Assembly (NCBI RefSeq): GCF_034274695.1
Contig: NZ_CP128362.1
Coordinates: 8,310,501 to 8,374,500 of the forward strand
DNA length: 64,000 nt
Reading direction: 5' to 3'
DNA from: Chitinophaga sp. LS1
Lineage (GTDB): Bacteria; Bacteroidota; Bacteroidia; Chitinophagales; Chitinophagaceae
Below are positions 7,406 to 16,614 of this stretch, piece after piece. The notes beneath the pieces are model-generated. The model searched no databases, was not told where the DNA came from, and saw only the letters and a program-made list of their open reading frames with translations. Numbering within the stretch: the first letter of the stretch is position 1; each line of letters opens with the position of its first letter. A program made the position numbers and the translations under genes.

Positions 7406-9784
7406 ATGAGACAATTCTTACTGCTATGGCTGGTTTTCAGCGCAGTCTCGGTACATGCACAAACCGTGCTCACCGGTATAATCACTGACAAAAAAACCGG
7501 CCACCCCCTTGAAGGCGTGTCTGTCAGCATCCTTTCTGCCGATAATACCGGCGCCCATTCCAATGCCAATGGGGTTTACCGCATTTTACTCCCTTCACAG
7601 GGCACCTTTACTATCAAAGCAACTTACCTGGGCTTTCAACCCCTCACCACTGCTGTGCATACAAACGGAACTAGTACCAATGCCGATCTGCAACTGGAAG
7701 AAACCGGCCTCTTCGTACAGCCTGTTGAAATCACCAGCCTCCGCGTAGGCCAGCATGCGCCATTTACTCAATCTACTATCACCGCCGAAGAGATCAAAAA
7801 GCAAAACCTGGGACAAGATCTCCCCATCCTGCTCAATCAAATGCCAGGTGTAGTGACCAACTCCGATGCAGGTACTGGCATTGGTTACACCAGCATGCGC
7901 GTAAGAGGTACAGACATCACCCGTATCAATGTTACGAACAACGGTATCCCTGTCAATGATGCGGAATCACAGGGCACTTATTTTGTAGATATTCCAGACC
8001 TCGCTTCCAGCGTAAGCAGTATTCAGCTGCAACGGGGTGTAGGGACCTCTACCAACGGTGCCGGGGCTTTCGGCGCCTCTCTCAATATCAGCACCAACGA
8101 TTACCGGGAGAAAGCTTATGGCGAAATCTATAACAGCTTCGGCTCTTTCAATTCATGGAAGAATACAGTAAAAGCAGGTACCGGGCTTATTAACGGCCAC
8201 TTCACTGTAGATGCCCGCCTGTCAAGAGTCACCTCCGATGGTTATATTGATCGTGCCAGCTCCAATCTCAAAGCTTTTTATACTTCTGCCGCATATATTT
8301 CCAAAAACACCGCCATCCGCCTCAACATTTCCTCTGGCACTGAAAAGACTTACCAGGCATGGAACGGCGTACCACAGGATTCCCTGGCTACCCACCGTAC
8401 CTATAACTCTGCCGGACAAAAATCGGATGGCTCTTATTATAATAACGAAACAGACAATTACCAGATGGACAACTACCAGTTGTTCCTCAACCAGGCCCTC
8501 AGCGATAAACTGAACTTCACCGTTGCGGCTCACTATACCAAAGGCAAAGGGTATTACGAGCAGTACAAAGAAGCACAGGCTTACAGTGCTTATGGCCTTA
8601 CCAACCCTGTTATCAATGATGCGGAAGTGACCAGCACAGACCTCATCCGCCAGCTATGGCTGGACAATGATTTCTATGGTAGCATCTTCTCTGTCAATTA
8701 CCAGGGCACTAAATTCAGCTGGAGTGTAGGTGGTGGCTGGAACCGTTACGAAGGCAATCACAACGGACAAATTATCTGGGCACAATACGCCATCGACAAG
8801 AATTATAAATACTATAACCTGGATGCGATGAAGCGGGATGCAAACATCTACTGGAAAGGTGAATACAAAGTAACCAAAGCCCTCCGTGTATTTGCAGATC
8901 TGCAATACCGCGATGTGAAATACAACATTGATGGTTTTGAAGATAATCCTACACTCATTCAGCATAACAAATACAACTTCTTCAATCCAAAAGCAGGTAT
9001 CACCTATTCTCTCAATGAGCAACAGGATGTATATGCTTCCTTCGCTATTGGAAATAAAGAACCTAACCGCGATGACTTTGAAGCTGCGAAACTACAAACA
9101 CCCAAAGCTGAAAGTCTGCGTGATGTAGAAGCAGGTTACACCCTGCATACACATGACCTGGTATTGCAGGCGAACGTGTACTACATGAACTACAAAAATC
9201 AACTGGTACAAACCGGTAAACTGAATGAAGTAGGTGCTTATACCCGCACTAACATACCTAAGAGCTACCGCGCCGGTATTGAATTACAGGGCACACAGCG
9301 ACTGGGCAGATATTTCAGCATTGGTTTGAATGCCGCACTCAGTCAGAATAAAGTGAAAAACTTTGTGAGCTATATCGATAACTACGATACAGGTGGTCAG
9401 GATACTGTAGTATCCAGCAGCAGTAATATTGCTTTCTCTCCTGCTTTTGTAGGTGGTTATACATTGACTGCAAAACCAATAAAGAACCTTGAAATAGCCT
9501 TGATAGGTAAGTATGTAAGCCGTCAGTACCTGGATAACACCGGCGGGAAAGAACGCAGCCTGGATGGTTATTATACGAATGATCTGCGTATCAATTATAT
9601 CGTACCACAAAAGCTCTTTAAAGAACTGGGAGTACAGTTCATGCTGAATAATATCTGGAACGCTATGTATAGTCCTAATGGTTATACTTATATGTACAGA
9701 GAAGGCGGACAGTTATACTCTTCCAACGGGTATTACCCAATGGCCGGAACGAATTTCTTTGCCGGGGTCAATATCGGATTCTAA
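7406..9784 (+). CDS. TonB-dependent outer-membrane receptor, probably for thiamin
   Basis: 792 residues. A signal peptide (about 1-18, cleavage after SVHA) is followed by a carboxypeptidase-regulatory-like domain (about 20-100), then the TonB plug (NQMPGVVTNSDAGTG, MRVRGTDITRINV) and a 22-strand-type beta barrel ending in the aromatic-terminated strand FFAGVNIGF. It imports a scarce ligand using TonB energy. The TPP riboswitch directly upstream makes thiamin or a precursor the likely ligand, as described for Omp_thi proteins of Bacteroides. No inner-membrane thiamin transporter lies next to it, so transport across the inner membrane must be encoded elsewhere. Confidence 0.92.
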   Translation: MRQFLLLWLVFSAVSVHAQTVLTGIITDKKTGHPLEGVSVSILSADNTGAHSNANGVYRILLPSQGTFTIKATYLGFQPLTTAVHTNGTSTNADLQLEETGLFVQPVEITSLRVGQHAPFTQSTITAEEIKKQNLGQDLPILLNQMPGVVTNSDAGTGIGYTSMRVRGTDITRINVTNNGIPVNDAESQGTYFVDIPDLASSVSSIQLQRGVGTSTNGAGAFGASLNISTNDYREKAYGEIYNSFGSFNSWKNTVKAGTGLINGHFTVDARLSRVTSDGYIDRASSNLKAFYTSAAYISKNTAIRLNISSGTEKTYQAWNGVPQDSLATHRTYNSAGQKSDGSYYNNETDNYQMDNYQLFLNQALSDKLNFTVAAHYTKGKGYYEQYKEAQAYSAYGLTNPVINDAEVTSTDLIRQLWLDNDFYGSIFSVNYQGTKFSWSVGGGWNRYEGNHNGQIIWAQYAIDKNYKYYNLDAMKRDANIYWKGEYKVTKALRVFADLQYRDVKYNIDGFEDNPTLIQHNKYNFFNPKAGITYSLNEQQDVYASFAIGNKEPNRDDFEAAKLQTPKAESLRDVEAGYTLHTHDLVLQANVYYMNYKNQLVQTGKLNEVGAYTRTNIPKSYRAGIELQGTQRLGRYFSIGLNAALSQNKVKNFVSYIDNYDTGGQDTVVSSSSNIAFSPAFVGGYTLTAKPIKNLEIALIGKYVSRQYLDNTGGKERSLDGYYTNDLRINYIVPQKLFKELGVQFMLNNIWNAMYSPNGYTYMYREGGQLYSSNGYYPMAGTNFFAGVNIGF

Positions 9785-9886
9785 TTTATAAGGGGCACAT
9801 ATTGAAAGAAGTTGTTTCAAAAATAAAGAACCCTCTTCAGCATTACTAAAATGGTTACCTATCTCCATTAGGTACCAGAATTAAGG

Positions 9887-9924
9887 GAGGCTGTATCTTA
9901 TGATACGGCCTCTTATTTTTTTTT
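9887..9924 (+). terminator. Terminator of the TonB-dependent receptor
   Basis: An 11-bp stem (GAGGCTGTATC / GATACGGCCTC, one G-T pair) with a TTAT loop, followed by a T-rich tail with nine T in a row. Confidence 0.88.
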
Positions 9925-10080
9925 CGTCGGGAGCCCTAAATGTTAATCTGTATGTCAATTAAGGAACTGATTAAAACAAGATGGACTGTCGAAAGTGACA
10001 GGATCACGATTTACCCGTACGGATGGTACGAAGAAGATTGATAGACTGGTAGAAGAGATAAAAAGTATTATGAGATAAAA

Positions 10081-10190
10081 ACATGCATGAAAGAGGAAAT
10101 TCTCCAACGGGGAATGAAAACCATTTTCAAAGAAAACATTCATGAAAAATGGAATTCACCAACGAAGATGAAACCCATTTTCAATGAAAA
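10081..10190. repeat. Two copies of a 55-bp dispersed repeat
   Basis: Units start with ACATGCATGAAA (10081) and ACATTCATGAAA (10136), contain GGAATTC-like and CCAACG blocks and end with ACCCATTTTCAATGAAA. The same unit occurs four to five times at 46163-46420. The rest of 9925-10080 contains no gene I can support; a short reading frame ends near 10078 and resembles nothing known to me. Confidence 0.8.
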
Positions 10191-10217
10191 AGGGAGTGGA
10201 ATAATTCCACCCCCTTT
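10186..10217 (-). terminator. Terminator of the arginine operon
   Basis: A 14-bp inverted repeat with one mismatch (10189-10202 with 10204-10217) followed on the minus strand by five T, 20 nt after the argH stop. It overlaps the end of the 55-bp repeat. Confidence 0.8.
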
Positions 10218-10237
10218 AATAAAATAGGTTAGTAAGT

Positions 10238-11569
10238 CTACTTAGTCAATGCCGCAATCGCTGCATCTACTTTGACAAAGTTAAACCCTTTCAACACATC
10301 TTCCATCATTTTATTTATTTCCGCAGTCCCCGGGTTCCCAATACTTCCTTCATGGGTATGTTGCACTGCTTTTTCAGGTGCAAAATTCCCCTTCTCTATA
10401 TCCAACCCTACCTGCTTGTAAGCTTCTCTGAAAGGCACACCTTCCAGCACCAGCTTATTCACCACTTCCACACTAAACAGGTACTGATACTTTGCATCAT
10501 CCAGAATATTCTCCTTAATGCGAATATTAGACAACATCAATCCTGTCATCTGAATGCAATCTTTCAGCACCCCAAATGCAGGAAATAAATTTTCCTTCAG
10601 CAACTGCAGATCACGGTGATAACCAAGAGGTAAATTGGTGATCATCATCGCAATCTCATTTGGCAACGCCTGCAATTTATTGCAATGAGAACGGATCAGT
10701 TCCCACACATCCGGATTCTTTTTATGCGGCATGATACTACTACCAGTCGTCAGCTCATCAGGGAAGGTGATAAAGCCAAAATTCTGGTTCATAAACAACG
10801 TCGCATCCATCGCCATCTTTGCCAGCGAAGCCGCAATCCCTGCCAGTGCAAAAGATACGATCTTCTCTGTCTTACCACGCCCCATCTGTGCATACACCAC
10901 ATTGTAATTCAGGTCGTCAAAACCTAACAACTGTGTGGTGAGTGTACGGTTCAGCGGAAAGGAAGAACCATATCCCGCAGCAGAACCCAACGGGTTTTTG
11001 TTCACCACTTTGTAAGCGCCCTGCAGCATCGTCAGGTCATCCACCAGACTTTCTGCATACGCACCAAACCAGAGACCAAATGAAGATGGCATAGCAATCT
11101 GCAGGTGTGTATACCCCGGCATCAGGCGATCTTTATATTCTTCACTCTTTTGCTGCAACAGGTCGAACAGGCCCTTTACCTCCTTCACTAATATTTGCAA
11201 CTCCGAACGCAGGAATAATTTCAGGTCTACTAAAACCTGGTCATTCCTGGATCGTCCGCTATGGATCTTTTTACCAACCTCACCCAAACGGCGGGTCAGC
11301 AGCAGCTCTACCTGGGAGTGGATATCTTCTACCCCATCTTCCAGTACAAAGTTGCCTTCCTGTATCTCTTTGTAGATCTGTTTTAATTCTTTTTGCAGCA
11401 CAGCCAATTCGTCTGCTGTAAGCAGGCCAATCGTCTGCAGCATCGTCGTATGTGCCAGTGACCCAAGCACATCGAAAGGCGCGAGAAAAGCATCCATTTC
11501 ACGATCTTTACCTACCGTGAATTTATCTACTTCAGCAAGGGCTGCTTTGTCTTTTTGCCAGATTTTCAT
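10238..11569 (-). CDS. argH: Argininosuccinate lyase
   Basis: Last step of arginine synthesis: cleaves argininosuccinate to arginine and fumarate in the cytosol. 443 residues of the fumarase/aspartase superfamily. The signature loop GSSIMPHKKNPD is present, as are the N-terminal SGRSRNDQV and the GYTHLQ block. Last gene of the eight-gene operon, 6 nt after argE, followed by a terminator. Confidence 0.96.
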   Translation of the reverse strand: MKIWQKDKAALAEVDKFTVGKDREMDAFLAPFDVLGSLAHTTMLQTIGLLTADELAVLQKELKQIYKEIQEGNFVLEDGVEDIHSQVELLLTRRLGEVGKKIHSGRSRNDQVLVDLKLFLRSELQILVKEVKGLFDLLQQKSEEYKDRLMPGYTHLQIAMPSSFGLWFGAYAESLVDDLTMLQGAYKVVNKNPLGSAAGYGSSFPLNRTLTTQLLGFDDLNYNVVYAQMGRGKTEKIVSFALAGIAASLAKMAMDATLFMNQNFGFITFPDELTTGSSIMPHKKNPDVWELIRSHCNKLQALPNEIAMMITNLPLGYHRDLQLLKENLFPAFGVLKDCIQMTGLMLSNIRIKENILDDAKYQYLFSVEVVNKLVLEGVPFREAYKQVGLDIEKGNFAPEKAVQHTHEGSIGNPGTAEINKMMEDVLKGFNFVKVDAAIAALTK

Positions 11570-11575
11570 TTCAAA

Positions 11576-12646
11576 TTAGTTTTTAATAATCTCTTCCAAC
11601 AATGATATATAACTGTCTATTCCCTGTCTCACTTCATCCACAAAAATGAACTCATCAGCGGTATGTGATCTGGCAGAATCGCCAGGTCCCATCTTGATAG
11701 AAGTAGATGGAATTAATGCCTGATCAGAAGTGGTTGGTGAACCATAACAGGTCTTTCCTAACCGCACACCTGCCTGTACAAACGGATGGTCCAGCGGAAT
11801 ACCGGAAGGACGCATACGGATAGAACGCGGCTTTATTTCACACTTCACATTTTCCTGTATGATCTCCAGAATTTCTTCCAGGGAATACTGTTCTGTTACA
11901 CGCACATCCACCACAAAAGATACATCTGCAGGCACCACATTGTGTGCTTTGTTCGATGTATTGATCACGGTAACACTCATCTTCACAGGACCCAGTGTTT
12001 CAGATACTTTTGGATATTGATAGGTACGGAACCATTCAATATCCGGCAGTGCCTTATAAAGGGCATTTTCGCCCTCATTTCTCGCCGCATGACCCGCTTT
12101 CCCATACACTGTGCAATCCAGTACCATCAGGCCTTTTTCGGCGATGGCCAGTTGGGTTTGTGTAGGTTCCCCTACGATCGCGAATTCAATAGCTGGCAAC
12201 TGATCGAGAATGCTCTCGATACCGTTGTGACCACTGATCTCTTCTTCGGCAGTAGCAGTGAGAATAATATTGTATTTCAGATCCTGCCGATCGTAGAAAT
12301 GCAGAAAGGTAGCGATCAGGCTGACCAGACAACCACCTGCATCATTACTACCCAATCCATACAGTTTGCCATCCTCAATATCAGGCGAGAATGGATTACG
12401 TGTATATTGCGGGTTTGGCTTTACAGTATCGTGATGGGAATTGAATACGATCACTGGTTTAGCAGGATCGAAGTATTTATTTTGCGCCCAGATGTTATTC
12501 AGATGCTGGTTGAAAGGAATGTTCCTCGCTGATAGAAATTCGCCGATCAGTTTAGCAGTATCCTGCTCTTCCCTGCTCAGGGAAGGAGTTGCGATCAGTG
12601 ATTTTAACAGTTCAACAGCGTCTGCATACAGTTGTTGGTTCCACAT
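11576..12646 (-). CDS. argE: M20-family N-acyl-ornithine/citrulline deacylase (ArgE)
   Basis: 356-residue zinc amidohydrolase. Metal ligands are visible in HHDTVKP, GSNDAGG and TAEEEISG, followed by the VGEPTQ block, the lid domain, and a C-terminal metal-binding His in SARSHTADE. In operons with an ArgF'-type transcarbamylase this enzyme removes the acyl group from N-acyl-citrulline instead of N-acetylornithine. Ser90 in the neighbouring ArgF' suggests the acyl group is succinyl. It lies 5 nt after argB and 6 nt before argH, so it is tightly coupled. Substrate specificity is inferred from context. Confidence 0.88.
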   Translation of the reverse strand: MWNQQLYADAVELLKSLIATPSLSREEQDTAKLIGEFLSARNIPFNQHLNNIWAQNKYFDPAKPVIVFNSHHDTVKPNPQYTRNPFSPDIEDGKLYGLGSNDAGGCLVSLIATFLHFYDRQDLKYNIILTATAEEEISGHNGIESILDQLPAIEFAIVGEPTQTQLAIAEKGLMVLDCTVYGKAGHAARNEGENALYKALPDIEWFRTYQYPKVSETLGPVKMSVTVINTSNKAHNVVPADVSFVVDVRVTEQYSLEEILEIIQENVKCEIKPRSIRMRPSGIPLDHPFVQAGVRLGKTCYGSPTTSDQALIPSTSIKMGPGDSARSHTADEFIFVDEVRQGIDSYISLLEEIIKN

Positions 12647-12651
12647 AGGTG

Positions 12652-13440
12652 TTAGCGTATTAAGGTGCCGGCTACTGTGTCAGAGGTATTGCTCAGCACA
12701 TCGTCTGCATGGCCGATCAGCACTTCATTTACCCCACTCTCAATCGCAGCAAATGCGTTGTTCAGCTTAGGAAGAATACCGTCTGTCAGCACGCCGTCTG
12801 CCAGTAGCTCATTATAGATTTGACGGTCGATCAGGTTAATGACGGCATTATCGTCCTGTGCGTCGTGTAGTACTCCTTTCTTTTCGAAACAGTAAATCAG
12901 TCTTACGTTATATATTTTCGACATCGCAATCGCCAGCGCACTGGCGATGGTATCTGCATTTGTATTCAGGATCTGCCCTTTGCCATCGTGGGTCAGGGAG
13001 GCGAATACCGGTGTCAGGTCAGCTTCCAGCAATGCTTTCAGCGGTGCTGACTGTACCTGGTCGTTATTGATGTCTCCTACAAATCCGTAGTCGATCTCTT
13101 TTACGGGTCTTTTTACAGCTGGGATAATGTTAGCGTCTGCACCTGTCATACCGATGGCGTTGCAACCGTTAGCCTGTAATTTTGCTACCAGTTGTTTGTT
13201 CACCAAACCACCATATACCATGGTCACTACGTCAATAGTATCCGCATCTGTAATACGGCGGCCATCTACATATTTTGATTCGATACCCAGTTTATCACCT
13301 ATTCTTGTCGCTATCTTTCCACCACCGTGTATCAGTATTTTCTTACCCTGAATATTAGAAAACTTTTGTAAAAAAGCATCCAGCAATGCAGGGTTGTCGA
13401 TGACGTTACCGCCGACTTTAATGACAAAAAGATCGATCAT
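12652..13440 (-). CDS. argB: N-acyl-glutamate kinase
   Basis: 262-residue amino-acid kinase phosphorylating N-acyl-glutamate, second step of the pathway. KVGGNVID and the glycine loop IHGGGK (about residue 38) are at the N-terminus, NTNADT (about 158) at the nucleotide site. It lacks the N-terminal helix typical of arginine-inhibited hexameric kinases, so feedback inhibition by arginine is less likely at this step. A 46-nt gap with a hairpin separates it from argF'. Confidence 0.94.
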   Translation of the reverse strand: MIDLFVIKVGGNVIDNPALLDAFLQKFSNIQGKKILIHGGGKIATRIGDKLGIESKYVDGRRITDADTIDVVTMVYGGLVNKQLVAKLQANGCNAIGMTGADANIIPAVKRPVKEIDYGFVGDINNDQVQSAPLKALLEADLTPVFASLTHDGKGQILNTNADTIASALAIAMSKIYNVRLIYCFEKKGVLHDAQDDNAVINLIDRQIYNELLADGVLTDGILPKLNNAFAAIESGVNEVLIGHADDVLSNTSDTVAGTLIR

Positions 13441-13460
13441 ATTTTACTTAAAAATTGGGA

Positions 13461-13480
13461 GGCATCCCTTGCGGGATGCC
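13461..13480 (-). other. Intercistronic hairpin between argF' and argB
   Basis: A perfect 8-bp stem GGCATCCC / GGGATGCC with a 4-nt loop in the only large internal gap of the distal operon. The tail has just a few T, so it looks more like an mRNA processing or partial attenuation site than a full terminator. Confidence 0.6.
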
Positions 13481-13486
13481 TTCATA

Positions 13487-14440
13487 TTATTTATTCTTCA
13501 AAATCTCACTTAACACAGCCTGCGCAGCCCATACACGGTTGCCGGCTTCTGGTATGACGATCGAATTCGGACCATCCAGTACCTCATCTGCAATCACCAC
13601 ATTTCGTCTTACTGGCAGGCAGTGCATGATCTTCGCATTGTTCGTACCTATCAGTTTCGCGTTGTCCACCATCCAGCTGGGATCTGTGCAGGTGATCTTA
13701 CCATAGTCTTTGTAAGAAGACCAGTTCTTCACATACACAAAGTCAGCACCTTCCAGTGCCTTATCCTGGTTGTATTCGATCCGCGCATTACCACTGAATT
13801 TTGGATCCAGTTCGTACCCTTCAGGATGTGTGATCACGAAATCAACTTCACCCCATGCATTCATCCATTGTGCAAATGAATTGGGTACTGCCTGTGGCAA
13901 TGCTTTTACATGCGGCGCCCATGTCAATACTACCTTTGGTTTACGTGGCTGCTGCCAGCGCTCTGCAATGGTAATAACGTCGGTGAGGCTCTGCAGCGGG
14001 TGCAGGGTCGCACTTTCCAGGCTCACTACAGGTACACCTGCATATTTGATAAACTGGTTAATATACTTCTCAGTGTAATCCGCTTCCTTGTCTTTCAGAC
14101 CGGGAAAAGTACGGATCGCCATGATGTCAAAGTATTGCCCCATCACTGCTGCCGCTTCTTTCACGTGCTCTGAGGTGCTGCCATTCATAATCGCACCATC
14201 ATTCATTTCCAGTTGCCAGCCTTCCTTATCGATGTTGAATACAACCGCTTCCATCCCAAGGTTCTTTGCCGCCACCTGCGTACTCAATCGTGTTCGCAGA
14301 CTTGGGTTTAAGAATATCATACCCAGGGTCTTGTTCTCACCCAGTTTCTTATCTTTAAAAGGCTGTTTTTTGTAGTCCAGAGCGATATCCACTAACCGTG
14401 GGACACTTGGCACATCATCTACTGAAATAAATTGTTTCAT
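13487..14440 (-). CDS. argF': N-acyl-L-ornithine carbamoyltransferase ArgF' (probably N-succinyl type)
   Basis: 317-residue transcarbamylase that carbamoylates N-acyl-ornithine. It has the carbamoyl-phosphate motif SLRTRLSTQ and the later HCLPVRR, HPLQSLTD and WAPHVKALPQAVPNS blocks that match Bacteroides fragilis SOTCase. Residue 90, which decides acyl specificity in this family (Pro in B. fragilis SOTCase, Glu in Xanthomonas AOTCase), is Ser in the block NGSTSEH. From memory, mutating that Glu to Ser in AOTCase converts it to succinylornithine use. Fourth-from-last gene of the operon, 38 nt after argD. Family certain, succinyl specificity likely. Confidence 0.92.
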   Translation of the reverse strand: MKQFISVDDVPSVPRLVDIALDYKKQPFKDKKLGENKTLGMIFLNPSLRTRLSTQVAAKNLGMEAVVFNIDKEGWQLEMNDGAIMNGSTSEHVKEAAAVMGQYFDIMAIRTFPGLKDKEADYTEKYINQFIKYAGVPVVSLESATLHPLQSLTDVITIAERWQQPRKPKVVLTWAPHVKALPQAVPNSFAQWMNAWGEVDFVITHPEGYELDPKFSGNARIEYNQDKALEGADFVYVKNWSSYKDYGKITCTDPSWMVDNAKLIGTNNAKIMHCLPVRRNVVIADEVLDGPNSIVIPEAGNRVWAAQAVLSEILKNK

Positions 14441-14478
14441 TTTTTCTGTATGGCGCTGTAATGATGATAGTATAAAAG

Positions 14479-15603
14479 TTAGTTCAGTTCTTTGCTGAAA
14501 GCAGTCAGGAACTCGTTGGCATGTTCCATGGTCAGTGCCAGTGAAGGCAGCAACCTGATCACATTTGGCTTCGCCTCGCCGGTAAAGATCTTATGCTTAA
14601 ATAACAGTTCTTTTCTCACATGGTTCAGTGACTCCGGCAGTTCGATACCGATCATGAGACCTCTACCCCTTACTTCAGTTACCTGTGGAAATTTTTGCAG
14701 TTCGCTGATCAGGTAGTTACCTACTTTCTCTGCATTCGCAATCAGGTTTTCACTCTCCATTGTTTCCAGTACGGCCAGTGCTGCTGCACAAGCCAGGTGG
14801 TTACCACCAAATGTAGTACCCAGCATACCGTAAGCTGGTTTGATATGAGGAGCGATGATGATACCACCGATTGGGAAACCATTACCCATACCCTTTGCCA
14901 TGGTGTAAATATCTGCATTCACACCCGCATGGTCGTGGGAGTAGAATTTACCGCTTCTGCCATAACCACACTGTACGCTGTCTGCGATGAATACTGCATT
15001 ATACTGATCGCACAGACTTCTGATCTTTTGCAGGAAAGAAGTGCTGGCTACTTTAATACCACCTACACCCTGTATACCTTCGATGATCACAGAGGAGATT
15101 TCGTTGGCTTTGAAAGCTGCTTCCAGTGCTGCTTCATCTTCCCATGGCAGGAAAATTACGTTGTCAGTCTGGTTCACAGGCGCTACGATCTTGGGATTGT
15201 CTGTCACCGCAACAGCCAGGCTGGTTCTACCGTGGAAGCTGTTTTTGAAAGCAATTACTTTCTTTTTACCATTGTAGAAAGAGGCCAGTTTCAGTGCATT
15301 CTCATTTGCTTCTGCGCCAGAGTTCACGAGGAACAGCTGGTAGTCAGGCTTACCGCTCAGTTGGCCCAGTTTTTCAGCCAGTTGCTGCTGAATAGGGATC
15401 TTTACAGAGTTGGAATAGAAACCAACTTTGTTCAGTTGTTCGGTGAGCCGCTTTACATAATGAGGATGTGTATGACCGATAGAGATCACTGCGTGACCGC
15501 CATACATGTCAAGGTACTGGTTGCCCTGATCGTCCCAAACGTTGGAACCTAAGGCTTTCTCAATAGTAATATTATTGATGGGATATACGTCGAATAAATT
15601 CAT
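14479..15603 (-). CDS. argD: N-acyl-ornithine aminotransferase
   Basis: 374-residue class-III PLP aminotransferase. Visible are the GAEANENALK block, FHGRTSLAV, DSVQCGYGRSG for the PLP pocket, and the Schiff-base lysine in TMAKGMGNGFPIGG. Converts N-acyl-glutamate semialdehyde to N-acyl-ornithine. Slightly shorter than E. coli ArgD. Lies between argC (21 nt) and argF' (38 nt). Confidence 0.94.
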   Translation of the reverse strand: MNLFDVYPINNITIEKALGSNVWDDQGNQYLDMYGGHAVISIGHTHPHYVKRLTEQLNKVGFYSNSVKIPIQQQLAEKLGQLSGKPDYQLFLVNSGAEANENALKLASFYNGKKKVIAFKNSFHGRTSLAVAVTDNPKIVAPVNQTDNVIFLPWEDEAALEAAFKANEISSVIIEGIQGVGGIKVASTSFLQKIRSLCDQYNAVFIADSVQCGYGRSGKFYSHDHAGVNADIYTMAKGMGNGFPIGGIIIAPHIKPAYGMLGTTFGGNHLACAAALAVLETMESENLIANAEKVGNYLISELQKFPQVTEVRGRGLMIGIELPESLNHVRKELLFKHKIFTGEAKPNVIRLLPSLALTMEHANEFLTAFSKELN

Positions 15604-15624
15604 TGTTAAGAAGGATCTTAAGAT

Positions 15625-16608
15625 TTAAAATACGATTGATTTCAGCTTCAGTCCTGCAGTTTCATCCAGTCCGTACATGATGTTCATATTCTGAATGGCC
15701 TGTCCGGAGGCGCCTTTCACCAGGTTGTCTTCGATAGAGTGGATCACGAGTTTGTTGCCCACTTTCTCTAACTGGATCAGGACCTTGTTGGTGTTTACCA
15801 CCTGTTTCAGGTCAATCTGTTTATCACTCACGTGTGTGAACGGTGCATCTGCATAATAGTCCTTATACAGCTGCTGTGCTTCTTCGAGTGACAGATCGCT
15901 GTTCAGGTACGAAGTGATCCAGATTCCTCTTGGAAAGTCACCTCTTACAGGTACAAAATTGATCTCACCTCCGAAAGAAGGTTGCAACAGCTGTAAGCTT
16001 CGTCGTATTTCCTTCAGGTGCTGATGGCTCAGCACTTTGTATGTGCTTACATTGTTGGCTCTCCATGTAAAATGGGAAGTTGCCTGCAGACTTTGTCCGG
16101 CACCGGTAGACCCAGTGATACCGGTAGTATGTACTTCCTGCAGTTTACCGGCCTTAGCCAGTGGCAATAGGCCAAGTTGTATAGCTGTGGCAAAGCAGCC
16201 CGGGTTGGCGATGTTCTTTGCGCTGGCAATTTTTTCTTTGTTCAGCTCTACGAGACCATAAACGAATTCACGGCCTTTGGCTGTTTCACCGAGTCTGAAA
16301 TCCTGGCTCAGGTCGATGATATTGATGTGTGCAGGGATGTCGTTGTCTTCCACAAATTTCTTTGCTTCGCCATGTCCCAGGCAGAGGAAGATCACATCCA
16401 CATCATTGCTGAGTTCACCTGTAAAGGTGAGCTCAGTTTCGCCCAGCAGGTCAGCATGCACGGCATACAAAGGATTGCCGGCATTACTGCGACTGTGTAC
16501 GAATGATATATTTACGTTGGGATGATTGAGTAAAAGACGGATCATTTCACCGCCACCATAACCTGCGCCGCCTACGATCCCTGCATTTATTTTTTTCTCA
16601 GTTGCCAT
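15625..16608 (-). CDS. argC: N-acyl-gamma-glutamyl-phosphate reductase
   Basis: 327-residue NADPH-dependent reductase. Rossmann motif GIVGGAGYGGGE starts at about residue 9. The catalytic cysteine is in NPGCFAT (about 136), and the substrate-binding His is in the VRGDFPRG region downstream. Third gene of the operon, 6 nt after argG. Length and motifs are normal. Confidence 0.95.
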   Translation of the reverse strand: MATEKKINAGIVGGAGYGGGEMIRLLLNHPNVNISFVHSRSNAGNPLYAVHADLLGETELTFTGELSNDVDVIFLCLGHGEAKKFVEDNDIPAHINIIDLSQDFRLGETAKGREFVYGLVELNKEKIASAKNIANPGCFATAIQLGLLPLAKAGKLQEVHTTGITGSTGAGQSLQATSHFTWRANNVSTYKVLSHQHLKEIRRSLQLLQPSFGGEINFVPVRGDFPRGIWITSYLNSDLSLEEAQQLYKDYYADAPFTHVSDKQIDLKQVVNTNKVLIQLEKVGNKLVIHSIEDNLVKGASGQAIQNMNIMYGLDETAGLKLKSIVF

Positions 16609-16614
16609 TCTTAA

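Noticed and set aside
9925..10080. Short protein-like frame ending near 10078
   Set aside because: Only about 35 codons, no start codon with context and no similarity I can name; possibly a gene scrap but not supported.
14695..15552. 285-codon open frame antisense to argD
   Set aside because: argD is certain by motif; the antisense frame is rich in Cys, His and Tyr without family blocks.
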